Shown here: piece by piece, positions 8,549-16,368 of the stretch
How the letters are laid out: every line of letters starts with the position of its first letter
Numbering within the stretch: position 1 is the first letter of the stretch
Source of the DNA: Flavipsychrobacter sp.
Lineage (GTDB): Bacteria; Bacteroidota; Bacteroidia; Chitinophagales; Chitinophagaceae
Direction of reading: 5' to 3'
DNA: 64,000 nt
NCBI GenBank assembly: GCA_021155965.1
Contig: JAJNBJ010000005.1
Span: 124,001-188,000 of the forward strand
Made by a program: the position numbers and the translations under genes
The notes under the pieces: model-generated
Told to the model about the DNA's origin: nothing
Databases searched by the model: none
What the model saw: only the letters and a program-made list of their open reading frames with translations

Positions 8549-8932
8549 ATGAATAAAAAGAAGGTAATGTATTCGGTAGAATTCCCGATCAGGTGCTCCC
8601 CGGCCATTTTGTACGAGTTTTTGAGTACGCCGGTGGGGTTGCAGGAGTGGTTTGCCGATAAAGTGGACCAAAAAGACAATTCGTTTTACTTTAGCTGGAA
8701 CGGCAGCACCGATGCAGCAGAAATACTGGAACATGTAGAAAATGAGTTTATCAGGTACCGTTGGAGCCATTATGGCAAAAACGAGTTCTTTGAATTCAGC
8801 ATTGAGCAAAGTCCGGTTACTAACGAAACGATCTTACGGATCACCGATTTTGCAGATAAAGGGGACCTTAAAGACCAGGAAAGGCTATGGAGCTCGCAGG
8901 TGAACGACCTGAAGCACCGTATTGGCAGCTAA
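8549..8932 (+). CDS. START-like (SRPBCC/AHA1-type) domain protein
   Basis: About 127 residues with the helix-grip fold of SRPBCC proteins, in the START-like form found across Bacteroidota. Visible features are YSVEFPIRCSPAILYEFLST, GLQEWFADKVD and the C-terminal helix KDQERLWSSQVNDLKHRIG. Such domains bind hydrophobic ligands in a cavity; the ligand here is unknown. GTG at 8534 is also possible, but ATG at 8549 fits the conserved MNKKKVMYSVEFP start. It precedes an LptF/G permease, a neighbourhood I associate with this family in Bacteroidota, though a terminator lies between them. Confidence 0.8.
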   Translation: MNKKKVMYSVEFPIRCSPAILYEFLSTPVGLQEWFADKVDQKDNSFYFSWNGSTDAAEILEHVENEFIRYRWSHYGKNEFFEFSIEQSPVTNETILRITDFADKGDLKDQERLWSSQVNDLKHRIGS

Positions 8933-8958
8933 AATAAACGATCTGAAAATAGCTCAGA

Positions 8959-8988
8959 ATAAGCCTGCTCCATGGCGAGCAGGCTTAT
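8959..8988 (+). terminator. Strong hairpin after the START-like gene
   Basis: A 12-bp perfect stem ATAAGCCTGCTC / GAGCAGGCTTAT with a 6-nt loop. No T-tract follows, so it may act as an RNA-stabilising 3' hairpin rather than as the terminator proper. Confidence 0.5.
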
Positions 8989-9007
8989 CTCTATAATAAA
9001 AGTTAAT

Positions 9008-9041
9008 CCCCTGCACCCCCCATTCAATAGCAGGGGTTTTT
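9008..9041 (+). terminator. Rho-independent terminator
   Basis: Stem CCCCTGC (9008-9014) pairs with GCAGGGG (9030-9036) and is followed by TTTTT. It is the second of two tandem hairpins between the START-like gene and the permease. Confidence 0.65.
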
Positions 9042-9071
9042 ATGTAGGTTTGCGGGTAAATTAGCCAGCAT

Positions 9072-10532
9072 TTGATAAAAAAGCTCGACATACTGATCAT
9101 CCGGAGTTTTATCGGGCCGTTCATTGTTACTTTTTTTATATCACTCTTTGTGCTGGTGATGCAGTTTTTCTGGCTGTATATGGATGAGCTTATAGGCAAG
9201 GGAATAGGTATATGGCCCATTTTCCAATTGCTTATTTACATGTCCACAACACTTGTTCCCCTTGCCCTACCCCTCAGCATATTGCTTGCCTCTATTATGA
9301 CCTTCGGTAATATGGGGGAGAATTTTGAACTGGTGGCCATCAAGTCATCGGGCATATCCCTGCTGCGCTTTATGAGGCCGCTGCTTATTTTCATCATTTT
9401 CGTTTCTGGCCTGGCATTCCTGTTCAGTAACAACATAATACCGGTTGCCAACCTTAAAGCTTTATCCCTGCTTTATGACATCCGCAACTCAAAACCAACA
9501 CTGAATATACGTGCCGACCAGTTCAACAACGAGATACCAAAATTTTCCATCAGGGTAGGCAGTAAAGATGAGGATGGCAACACTATACACGACGTATTGA
9601 TATATGACCATACAGACATGATGGGCAATACCAGGGTGATCACAGCCAAAAAGGGGCAAATGATCGCCTCCGCGAATAAGCGTTACCTGGTATTTAAGCT
9701 GCAGGATGGATGGCGTTATGAAGAAGGCTACAACCGTGGCATGCCAGATTATACGCAAACCAGGATGCACTTTGAGAAATGGGATAAAATGTTCGACCTG
9801 TCGGCACTCCAGTTTTCCCGCACTAATGAAGACCTGTTCAAGAATTCCACCCAGATGCAGAACATAGCCCAGCTTTCTGAAGGCCTTGACAGCCTCAAAA
9901 AAACAAAAGCCCGGAATGCAGAGTCTATGACGTCATCCATTTCGCCCTATATAACTATTATTAATAAAACCAAAGAAAGCAGCCTGGTTCTGGCAGGGAT
10001 AAACAACACTAAGAATACCACAAAGACCTACGATTCGTCTTTTCTTGAACTGGTGGCCGATACACTGCACACAGCTGTGCTGCAAACTGCTGCCGCAAAT
10101 ATCCGGAATGTGAAATCATTCATTGAAGTGAGCACGGTGAATAAGCGTTTTGATGACGACAACTATATTAAAATGTCAACTGAATGGCACCGTAAGTTCA
10201 CGTTGTCGTTCGCATGTATCCTGCTGTTCCTGATAGGCGCACCGTTAGGTGCTATCATACGCAAAGGCGGGCTGGGTATGCCGCTGGTAATAGCAGTCAT
10301 TTTTTTCATGGCATTCCATATCCTCAATATCACCGGGGAAAAACTGGTAAAAGCAGGTTCTGCAATTCCATGGATAGGCATGTGGATGGCCACGGCCATC
10401 TTATTACCTTTAGCCTTCTGGTTGATAAAGGCTGCCCGTAATGACTCCCAGGTATTTACGAAGGAATGGTATGTAAGAGTATGGAGAAGTGTGAGAAAAA
10501 TGTTACCGATAAAAAATGCTGCCGTTGCATAA
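9072..10532 (+). CDS. LptF/LptG family LPS export permease (long form)
   Basis: A 486-residue YjgP/YjgQ permease and the second of the window. The N-terminal membrane segments start MIKKLDILIIRSFIGPFIV; the periplasmic part contains the family stretch FEKWDKMFDLSALQF; three C-terminal membrane helices include LIGAPLGAIIRKGGLGMPLV. It is about 100 residues longer than the copy at 84-1175, because of a charged insert at roughly residues 255-370. The start codon is TTG (9072). Together with the first copy it could form the LptF-LptG heterodimer, encoded at two loci rather than as a pair. The PAP2 gene overlaps its last 17 bases. Confidence 0.9.
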   Translation: MIKKLDILIIRSFIGPFIVTFFISLFVLVMQFFWLYMDELIGKGIGIWPIFQLLIYMSTTLVPLALPLSILLASIMTFGNMGENFELVAIKSSGISLLRFMRPLLIFIIFVSGLAFLFSNNIIPVANLKALSLLYDIRNSKPTLNIRADQFNNEIPKFSIRVGSKDEDGNTIHDVLIYDHTDMMGNTRVITAKKGQMIASANKRYLVFKLQDGWRYEEGYNRGMPDYTQTRMHFEKWDKMFDLSALQFSRTNEDLFKNSTQMQNIAQLSEGLDSLKKTKARNAESMTSSISPYITIINKTKESSLVLAGINNTKNTTKTYDSSFLELVADTLHTAVLQTAAANIRNVKSFIEVSTVNKRFDDDNYIKMSTEWHRKFTLSFACILLFLIGAPLGAIIRKGGLGMPLVIAVIFFMAFHILNITGEKLVKAGSAIPWIGMWMATAILLPLAFWLIKAARNDSQVFTKEWYVRVWRSVRKMLPIKNAAVA

Positions 10533-11181
10533 GAAGTTCCAGATATTACTCAATCCGTTTTTCATTATCCCCATGCTGCTATGGATATTAGCAGGTGGTT
10601 TAACTTGCTATACCTGCGACCAAAGAATGCTCTTCTTTGCCATCAATACCCGCTACTCCTACCTTGGCGATGTGTTAATGTATTACATAACAATGATGGG
10701 GCAGGGAGAGGTGATAATACCCGTGCTGTTGGCCCTGATGATAGCGCCCAAATTCCGGAACTGGTGGTATTTTATTACTGCGGTGTTATGTAATGCATTG
10801 CCTGCAGCAGTTCATAACTACATAAAAGGCTACCTTAACCACCCCCGACCCCGCCAGGTGTTTCGTGGCGATGCGGCCATGCACTATTTACCAAACTGGC
10901 CTGAATTATTACATTCCGGTTTCCCTTCAGGGCACAGCCAGGGCGCATTCAGTTTTTTCTGTTTTCTCTCGCTGCTGGTAATGGCCAAGGACAGAAAACT
11001 GGGCTTGTTGTTTTTCTTCCTTGCCATCATGGTTGGCTACTCACGCATCTACCTCACGGCACACTTCTTTGGAGATGTATATGCCGGAAGTATTTTCGGA
11101 GTGGTGGCCACAACCCTTATTTTTTCTATAATGAGCTATTACAAAGAAAAGTTCTTTAAGAAAAAAGAAACCAGCAACTGA
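10516..11181 (+). CDS. PAP2 superfamily lipid phosphatase
   Basis: A 221-residue membrane phosphatase with the complete three-part PAP2 signature: K-X6-RP at 104-112 (KGYLNHPRP), PSGH at 137-140, and SR-X5-H-X3-D at 176-187. About five or six membrane helices surround it. Family members dephosphorylate undecaprenyl pyrophosphate, phosphatidylglycerol phosphate or lipid A. The overlap with an LPS permease and the ArnT-like gene 2 nt downstream suggest work on lipid A or its carrier; that part is inference. Confidence 0.9.
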   Translation: MLPLHKKFQILLNPFFIIPMLLWILAGGLTCYTCDQRMLFFAINTRYSYLGDVLMYYITMMGQGEVIIPVLLALMIAPKFRNWWYFITAVLCNALPAAVHNYIKGYLNHPRPRQVFRGDAAMHYLPNWPELLHSGFPSGHSQGAFSFFCFLSLLVMAKDRKLGLLFFFLAIMVGYSRIYLTAHFFGDVYAGSIFGVVATTLIFSIMSYYKEKFFKKKETSN

Positions 11182-11183
11182 TC

Positions 11184-12854
11184 ATGCCTAATTATTTACG
11201 ATATGCGGGTATTGCATTGATAGCGGGATTGCTGTTCATCCCCTTCCTGGGCAATGTTCATCTTTTTGACTGGGATGAGATAAACTTTGCCGAGTGCGCA
11301 CGGGAAATGATCGTTTCTAAGGATTACCTGCGCGCACAAATAGATTTTATGCCCTTCTGGGAGAAGCCCCCGTTCTTTATATGGATGCAGGTGTTGGCCA
11401 TGAAGCTGTTTGGAGTGGGTGAATTTGCCGCCCGGCTGCCAAATGCAATTACGGGCATCATCACATTAACTACCCTGTTTTATGTGGGCAAGCGCATAGC
11501 TAATGAAAAACTGGCAGGATGGTGGGTATTGCTGTATGCTGCAACGTGGCTTCCCCACTTTTATTTTAAATCAGGTATCATAGACCCCATTTTCAACCTG
11601 TTCATTTTCCTGGCATTTTTCCAGGTGCATTTGCTGCGGTTCTCTGAAAAGAAGGTTTTGCATGCAATGCTTGCAGGCTTGTTCCTGGGCATGGCTGTTT
11701 TGACCAAGGGACCTGTGGCAATACTTGTTGCGGTGCTTGCATTGAGTGTTTACCTGGTAGTGAACAAAGGGTTTACAGGTTATAAGATCAAACATTTATT
11801 ATTAGTTGCATTTTGCGCGCTACTGCCAATCCTTCTGTGGATGGGCAGCGCTATTGCCGCACATGGCATGGCATATGGCAAGTGGTTCATTACCCAGTTC
11901 ATCACCTACCAGGTACGGCTGTTCAGTACCGAGGATGCCGACCATGGCGGCCCCTTCGTTTATCATTTTATTGTATTGCTGTTTGGGTGTTTTCCTGCGT
12001 CGGTGTTTTTGTTCCAATACACACACAAAAGAGTAACGCACAACCTGCACGCACATGACTTTACCCGCTGGATGTGGATCCTGTTCTGGGTGGTATTGAT
12101 TTTGTTCTCTATCGTAAAAACCAAGATCGTCCACTACTCTTCGTTGTGCTACTTCCCGCTCACCTACCTGGCTGCTTTGCAATTGTACCGGTTGGGGCAT
12201 GAGCCGGCGAAGCTTAAGACGACTGTGAAATGGTTATTGCTGTTCACAGGCAGCATTGTAGCAATACTCATCATTGCGTTGCCGGTTATTGGCATTAATA
12301 AGGAAAAGCTGATACCATACATACAAGATCCATTCGCCGTTGGTAACCTGGCAGCAAATGTTTCGTGGAGTTACAGTGAATGCGTCTGGGGGGTAATTTA
12401 CCTTATTGGCATATGGGCAACCGTACTTATGATGGAGAAAAGCTTCAGGAATGGAATGATAGCTTTATGCATCATACAATTAGTCACCATCCAGGTAACA
12501 GTGCTGCATTTTACACCCAAAATAGAAGCATACTCACAGAGGGCTGCTATAGAATACTTCAAAAGTTTCCGCGGTAAAGATGTATATGTGAAACCGCTTG
12601 GATATATGAGCTATGCGCACTTGTTCTATACGCAGAAGCTACCTGCTACTGAACCCGACTATTACAGCCATAAAACAGATAGCAAGGGCAGGAAAATATC
12701 CCCTGTAGCTAACGAGGACTGGCTATTGGCCGGAAAAATTGACAAACCAGCCTATTTTATTTGTAAAATACAAGACAAATCCAGGTATAGTGCTCATCCT
12801 CAGTTGGTTATAACAGGCGAGGAAAATGGCTTCGTTTTTCTGAGGCGGCAATAA
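11184..12854 (+). CDS. ArnT-like (GT39/GT83) membrane glycosyltransferase
   Basis: A 556-residue polytopic protein of the dolichyl/undecaprenyl-phosphate sugar transferase family. The N-terminal loop carries the acidic catalytic region FDWDEINFAECAREM, then FMPFWEKPPFFIWMQ and EFAARLPNAI, all hallmarks of ArnT-type enzymes that move a sugar from a polyprenyl phosphate carrier to lipid A or protein in the periplasm. About twelve membrane helices follow, then a soluble C-terminal domain (SFRGKDVYVKPLGYMSYAHL). It lies 2 nt after the PAP2 gene in one operon with an LptF/G permease, so lipid A decoration is the likely role. The sugar is unknown. Confidence 0.85.
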   Translation: MPNYLRYAGIALIAGLLFIPFLGNVHLFDWDEINFAECAREMIVSKDYLRAQIDFMPFWEKPPFFIWMQVLAMKLFGVGEFAARLPNAITGIITLTTLFYVGKRIANEKLAGWWVLLYAATWLPHFYFKSGIIDPIFNLFIFLAFFQVHLLRFSEKKVLHAMLAGLFLGMAVLTKGPVAILVAVLALSVYLVVNKGFTGYKIKHLLLVAFCALLPILLWMGSAIAAHGMAYGKWFITQFITYQVRLFSTEDADHGGPFVYHFIVLLFGCFPASVFLFQYTHKRVTHNLHAHDFTRWMWILFWVVLILFSIVKTKIVHYSSLCYFPLTYLAALQLYRLGHEPAKLKTTVKWLLLFTGSIVAILIIALPVIGINKEKLIPYIQDPFAVGNLAANVSWSYSECVWGVIYLIGIWATVLMMEKSFRNGMIALCIIQLVTIQVTVLHFTPKIEAYSQRAAIEYFKSFRGKDVYVKPLGYMSYAHLFYTQKLPATEPDYYSHKTDSKGRKISPVANEDWLLAGKIDKPAYFICKIQDKSRYSAHPQLVITGEENGFVFLRRQ

Positions 12855-12900
12855 TCAAATTGCATTTATTTATATTATTTATTTGACCATATAAAAAATT

Positions 12901-12930
12901 AATGCCTAAAATTTAGGGCAATTAATAATT
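12901..12930. other. AT-rich dyad between the glycosyltransferase and HD genes
   Basis: GCCTAAA pairs with TTTAGGGC, with flanking TTAAT / ATTAA, inside an otherwise AT-rich 115-bp gap. It could be a weak terminator or an operator; there is no clear T-tract. Confidence 0.3.
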
Positions 12931-12969
12931 ATTGATATTTTTAAACTTCTATTAAATATCTGTTTCAAC

Positions 12970-13551
12970 ATGCAATTTGAGCGAGTTAAGAAATTTATAC
13001 TGGATAAGCTTAAAAAAGAATTAACCAAAAACCTTACCTATCATAGCTTAGGCCATATAAAAGATGTGTATAAAGCCGCCGAGAGTTTATGTGAACTGGA
13101 AGATGTGGATGATAACGATAAGCGCTTATTACTCACTGCTGTATTATTTCATGATTCGGGTTTTCTTATCTCTCAAAAAGAGCATGAACGCCTTTCTTGT
13201 GAGATAGCACAAAAATATCTGCCCGACTTCGGCTATACTGAAGAAGAAATTGACAGGATCCGCGGCATGATCATGGCTACGCAGATCCCGCAAACGCCAC
13301 ATAATAAACTCGAAAAAATTATTTGCGACGCTGACCTTGATTACCTGGGCAGGGACGATTTCTTTACCATTGGCGATAAACTGTTTGATGAACTGGTGAT
13401 GTATGGCATTATTGACAATGAAAATGAGTGGAACAAGCTGCAGGTACGGTTCCTGGAAAAGCATCGTTATTTCACATCCTCTGCAAAGAGACTTAGGAAG
13501 GCTAAGAAACTGGAAAACCTTGCCCTCGTAAAGTCTAAGATCAAAAAATAA
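12970..13551 (+). CDS. HD domain metal-dependent phosphohydrolase
   Basis: A 193-residue HD-domain protein. Metal ligands are readable: His25/His29 (YHSLGHI), His61-Asp62 (LFHDSG), His72 in KEHERLS, and Asp120/122 (CDADLDYLGRDD). The family includes nucleotidases and cyclic-nucleotide hydrolases; no partner domain narrows it. The stop overlaps the ATG of the YitT gene (TAATG), so the two are translationally coupled. Confidence 0.85.
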   Translation: MQFERVKKFILDKLKKELTKNLTYHSLGHIKDVYKAAESLCELEDVDDNDKRLLLTAVLFHDSGFLISQKEHERLSCEIAQKYLPDFGYTEEEIDRIRGMIMATQIPQTPHNKLEKIICDADLDYLGRDDFFTIGDKLFDELVMYGIIDNENEWNKLQVRFLEKHRYFTSSAKRLRKAKKLENLALVKSKIKK

Positions 13552-14432
13552 TGGTTAGTGCATTAAAACATCTTCCTGAAACTGTTCAGGATATAGTATA
13601 TTCCATTATTGGCACACTCATTACCGGCTTTGCGCTGAAAGGTTTTTTAGTACCTAATGGCGCACTCGATGGTGGTGTGACCGGTATATCGCTGCTGCTG
13701 CACGAATTGTACCACTGGAACATTGCCTGGGTGATAGTGCTCATTAATATACCATTCATTATCGCCGGCGCTTTTCACGTAAATTATAAGTTTGCGCTCA
13801 AAACGTTTTCCTGTGTAGTTGCGCTTGGGCTTTGCCTTACATTCATTGACTATCCGGTAATTACGCACGACAAAATACTTGTATCCCTGTTTGGCGGCTT
13901 TTTCCTGGGCATAGGTATAGGTTTAGCCATGCGTGCAGGTTGCTCGCTTGATGGTATTGAAGTATTGGCGCTATATACCTTAAAAAGAAGCAGCTTTACG
14001 ATAAGCGAGATCATCATGGGGTTGAATGCCATTATATTCCTCATCGCCGCATTAATGCTGGGTCTCGAAACATCGCTCTATTCAATGCTCACCTATTACG
14101 TGGCAACAAAAACAATAGACTATGTAATAGAAGGTTTGGAAGAATATACCGGGGTAACCATCATATCGGGCAAAAGTGAAGCGATAAAGGAAAAACTGGT
14201 GCTGAAGATGGGCAAGGGCATAACAGTGTACAAAGGCGAGCGCGGGTTCCTGAAAGATAACTTCAGCCACCATGCACCATGTGATATTGTGTTCACGATC
14301 ATCACCCGACTTGAAGTGCGCAGACTGAAGAACCTGGTACATTCAATTGACCCTAATGCGTTTGTGTTTACCAATACCATAAAAGAAGTTGCAGGGGCCG
14401 GGGGCGTGGTGAAGCACAGGAAGGGACATTAA
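13551..14432 (+). CDS. YitT family membrane protein
   Basis: A 293-residue protein with about five N-terminal membrane helices (GTLITGFALKGFLVPNGALD, GGFFLGIGIGLAMRAGCSLDG) and a soluble C-terminal DUF2179 domain from about residue 205 (ITVYKGERGFLK, FTIITRLEVRRL). Members are widespread and of unknown transport function. The GALDGGVTGISLLLHEL stretch is the family signature. It is coupled to the HD hydrolase by a 1-base overlap, which may mean a shared ligand. Confidence 0.88.
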   Translation: MVSALKHLPETVQDIVYSIIGTLITGFALKGFLVPNGALDGGVTGISLLLHELYHWNIAWVIVLINIPFIIAGAFHVNYKFALKTFSCVVALGLCLTFIDYPVITHDKILVSLFGGFFLGIGIGLAMRAGCSLDGIEVLALYTLKRSSFTISEIIMGLNAIIFLIAALMLGLETSLYSMLTYYVATKTIDYVIEGLEEYTGVTIISGKSEAIKEKLVLKMGKGITVYKGERGFLKDNFSHHAPCDIVFTIITRLEVRRLKNLVHSIDPNAFVFTNTIKEVAGAGGVVKHRKGH

Positions 14433-14486
14433 AGGGCTGCTGGATACTGGATAACTGACTTTATCAGGATTATAGTACCACTACCA

Positions 14487-14514
14487 ATCATAAATCATAA
14501 ATTGCAGATCATAA
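14487..14514 (+). repeat. Heptamer tandem repeat (ATCATAA) before glyA
   Basis: Four in-phase 7-bp units, three ATCATAA and one ATTGCAG, ending 9 nt before the glyA start codon. It belongs to the same class as the heptamer arrays at 19181, 19446 and 37064. Confidence 0.65.
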
Positions 14515-14523
14515 ATAAAAAGA

Positions 14524-15804
14524 ATGCGCGATACCGAAATATTTAACCTCATAAATGAAGAGCTGGAACGCCAGCGCCGTGGCCTGGAACTGATAGCTTC
14601 TGAGAATTTTACCAGCATGCAGGTGATGCAGGCAATGGGCAGTGTGATGACCAATAAATATGCCGAAGGCTATCCCGGCAGACGGTATTATGGTGGCTGC
14701 GAGGTAGTGGATATTAGTGAGCAACTGGCAATAGACCGCGCAAAAGAAATGTTTGGTGTAGGCTATGCCAATGTGCAGCCTCATAGCGGCAGCCAGGCAA
14801 ATACCGCCGTGATGCTTGCCGTATTACAACCTGGAGATACCATCCTGGGGCTTGACCTGAGCATGGGCGGGCACCTAACACACGGCTCACCGGTAAGCTA
14901 TTCTGGTAAACTATACAATGCAGTACACTATGGAGTGATAAAAGAAACGGGGCTGATAGATTACGATGACTTAGAAGCCAAAGCGAAGGAGCACAAACCA
15001 AAGCTCATCATATGCGGGGCATCTGCTTACAGCCGCGATTGGGATTATACGCGCATACGCGCAGTTGCCGATAAAGTTGGCGCACTGGTGATGGCCGATA
15101 TAGCCCACCCTGCGGGACTTATAGTGAAAGGATTATTGAACAGCCCATTCGAGCATTGCCATTTTGTAACCACCACAACGCACAAAACTTTACGTGGCCC
15201 ACGTGGTGGACTGGTGATGATGAAAGAAGATTTCGAAAACCCGTTCGGGCTTAAAGGGCCTAAAGGCGAAATACGCATGATGAGCAACCTGCTGGACATG
15301 GCAGTTTTCCCCGGTGCGCAGGGCGGGCCTTTGGAGCATGTGATAGCCGCGAAAGCAGTTGCATTCTTCGAGATACTGCACGAGAACTTTACGGCTTATG
15401 CAAAACAGATAGTAGCCAACGCACAGGCAATGGCTAAGGCATTTACTGAAAAAGGATACAACATTGTATCGGGCGGAACAGACAACCACCTGATGCTGAT
15501 AGACCTGCGCAACAAAAACATTAGCGGTAAAAAAGCAGAGAACACACTCGTAAAGGCAGACATCACTATCAATAAGAACATGGTTCCGTTCGATGATAAA
15601 TCGCCATTCATCACCTCGGGCATACGCGTAGGCGTATCTGCGATGACCACGCGCGGGCTGAAAGAAAACGATATGCAGCACATAGTGAACTGGCTGGACA
15701 AAGTGCTGATGGCGCCGGATGACGAGAGCACAACTGCAAAAGTGAAAGGCGAAGTAAACGAGTACATGAAGGGCTTTCCGCTTTATCCTGAATGGGGAAA
15801 GTAA
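14524..15804 (+). CDS. glyA: Serine hydroxymethyltransferase
   Basis: PLP enzyme interconverting serine and glycine with tetrahydrofolate, the main source of one-carbon units. It is 426 residues, the usual length. Signatures are [37 protein letters not shown], the PLP-lysine region [13 protein letters not shown], and [14 protein letters not shown] near the C-terminus. It begins at ATG 14524 just after a heptamer repeat and appears monocistronic. Confidence 0.97.
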   Translation: MRDTEIFNLINEELERQRRGLELIASENFTSMQVMQAMGSVMTNKYAEGYPGRRYYGGCEVVDISEQLAIDRAKEMFGVGYANVQPHSGSQANTAVMLAVLQPGDTILGLDLSMGGHLTHGSPVSYSGKLYNAVHYGVIKETGLIDYDDLEAKAKEHKPKLIICGASAYSRDWDYTRIRAVADKVGALVMADIAHPAGLIVKGLLNSPFEHCHFVTTTTHKTLRGPRGGLVMMKEDFENPFGLKGPKGEIRMMSNLLDMAVFPGAQGGPLEHVIAAKAVAFFEILHENFTAYAKQIVANAQAMAKAFTEKGYNIVSGGTDNHLMLIDLRNKNISGKKAENTLVKADITINKNMVPFDDKSPFITSGIRVGVSAMTTRGLKENDMQHIVNWLDKVLMAPDDESTTAKVKGEVNEYMKGFPLYPEWGK

Positions 15805-15822
15805 TACGTAATTAAATATTCG

Positions 15823-15830
15823 TATTTTTG
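15823..15830 (+). promoter_or_regulatory. -7 box (TATTTTTG) for the antitoxin-like gene
   Basis: Matches TAnnTTTG, 16 nt before the ATG at 15847. No TTG is seen at -33. Confidence 0.35.
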
Positions 15831-15846
15831 GTATAAGTAACTACAA

Positions 15847-16047
15847 ATGCAAACTATTGATAGCATACTATCTGAAGTAAAACATCTGAATAAAGAGGAG
15901 CAATTGAACCTTCTTGAAAAGCTTGTTGCTATTATTCGAAGAAAACAAGGCGGGCACCTGAAGCTATCTGCTATATCAGGGCTGGGCTCAGATATCTGGC
16001 AGGGAAAGGATATTGACAAATACATCGAAACCGAAAGGGAATGGTGA
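15847..16047 (+). CDS. Small VapB/DUF2281-type antitoxin-like protein
   Basis: A 66-residue protein with an N-terminal amphipathic helix (LSEVKHLNKEEQLNLLEKLV), a basic linker IIRRKQGG, and a tail ISGLGSDIWQGKDIDKYIETE. This layout, including the DIW-G-DIDKYI-EREW ending, resembles antitoxins paired with PIN-domain toxins. No toxin gene follows: an ATG at 16041 opens MVISDLSGKIL, reminiscent of a PIN start, but the frame runs directly into an inverted-repeat element and stops. It is thus an orphan antitoxin or the remnant of a pair. Confidence 0.6.
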   Translation: MQTIDSILSEVKHLNKEEQLNLLEKLVAIIRRKQGGHLKLSAISGLGSDIWQGKDIDKYIETEREW

Positions 16048-16072
16048 TCTCTGACTTGAGTGGGAAGATCTT

Positions 16073-16192
16073 ATACCAATTGAACATCAAAAATCTGCAT
16101 TCCAATACTACGGACCTTTGCGTTTCTTTACGCCTTCTTAGCGGTCTTAGCGGTTAAGCTACAGATGCCGTTTTTTGACGTTCAATTGGTAT
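16073..16192. repeat. 120-bp element with 21-bp terminal inverted repeats (MITE-like)
   Basis: Arms at 16073-16093 and 16172-16192 match 20 of 21 bases as inverted repeats, sharing TACCAATTGAAC and a TCAAAAA inner end. The interior (16116-16152) carries four CTTWRCG heptamers. It begins 25 nt after the antitoxin-like gene. It codes for nothing, and no clear target-site duplication is visible. Confidence 0.55.
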
Positions 16193-16300
16193 TACGAAGA
16201 GACGGAATGCATTCCCTCTACACATTGTCGAAACGGTATAATTTCTGACTTTTCATCGATTTTCATTAACCCCCGGTTATTATTACATTATTTTTCATGC

Positions 16301-16328
16301 AAAAAATAGGTATTTATACCTATTTTTT
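16301..16328. promoter_or_regulatory. 28-bp palindrome upstream of the NHL-repeat gene
   Basis: Perfect 13-bp arms AAAAAATAGGTAT / ATACCTATTTTTT around a 2-bp centre, 41 nt before the ATG. It could be an operator or a bidirectional terminator. The GGTAT...ATACC core recurs in the array at 19266-19323. Confidence 0.45.
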
Positions 16329-16368
16329 GTGTTTAGGGACATGGTAACTTTACTCAACAATTGATCTT

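Larger units (their letters stand above)
16048..16368. other. Non-coding gap of 321 bp with an inverted-repeat element and a palindrome
   Basis: It holds the element at 16073-16192 and the palindrome at 16301-16328. The remainder shows no gene, tRNA or recognisable remnant. Confidence 0.6.

Noticed and set aside
15190-15681. 163-codon minus-strand frame inside glyA
   Set aside because: glyA is unambiguous on the other strand.
16301-16328. Palindrome considered as a terminator for the antitoxin-like gene
   Set aside because: Only a 2-bp centre and 250 nt from that gene; kept as a possible operator instead.
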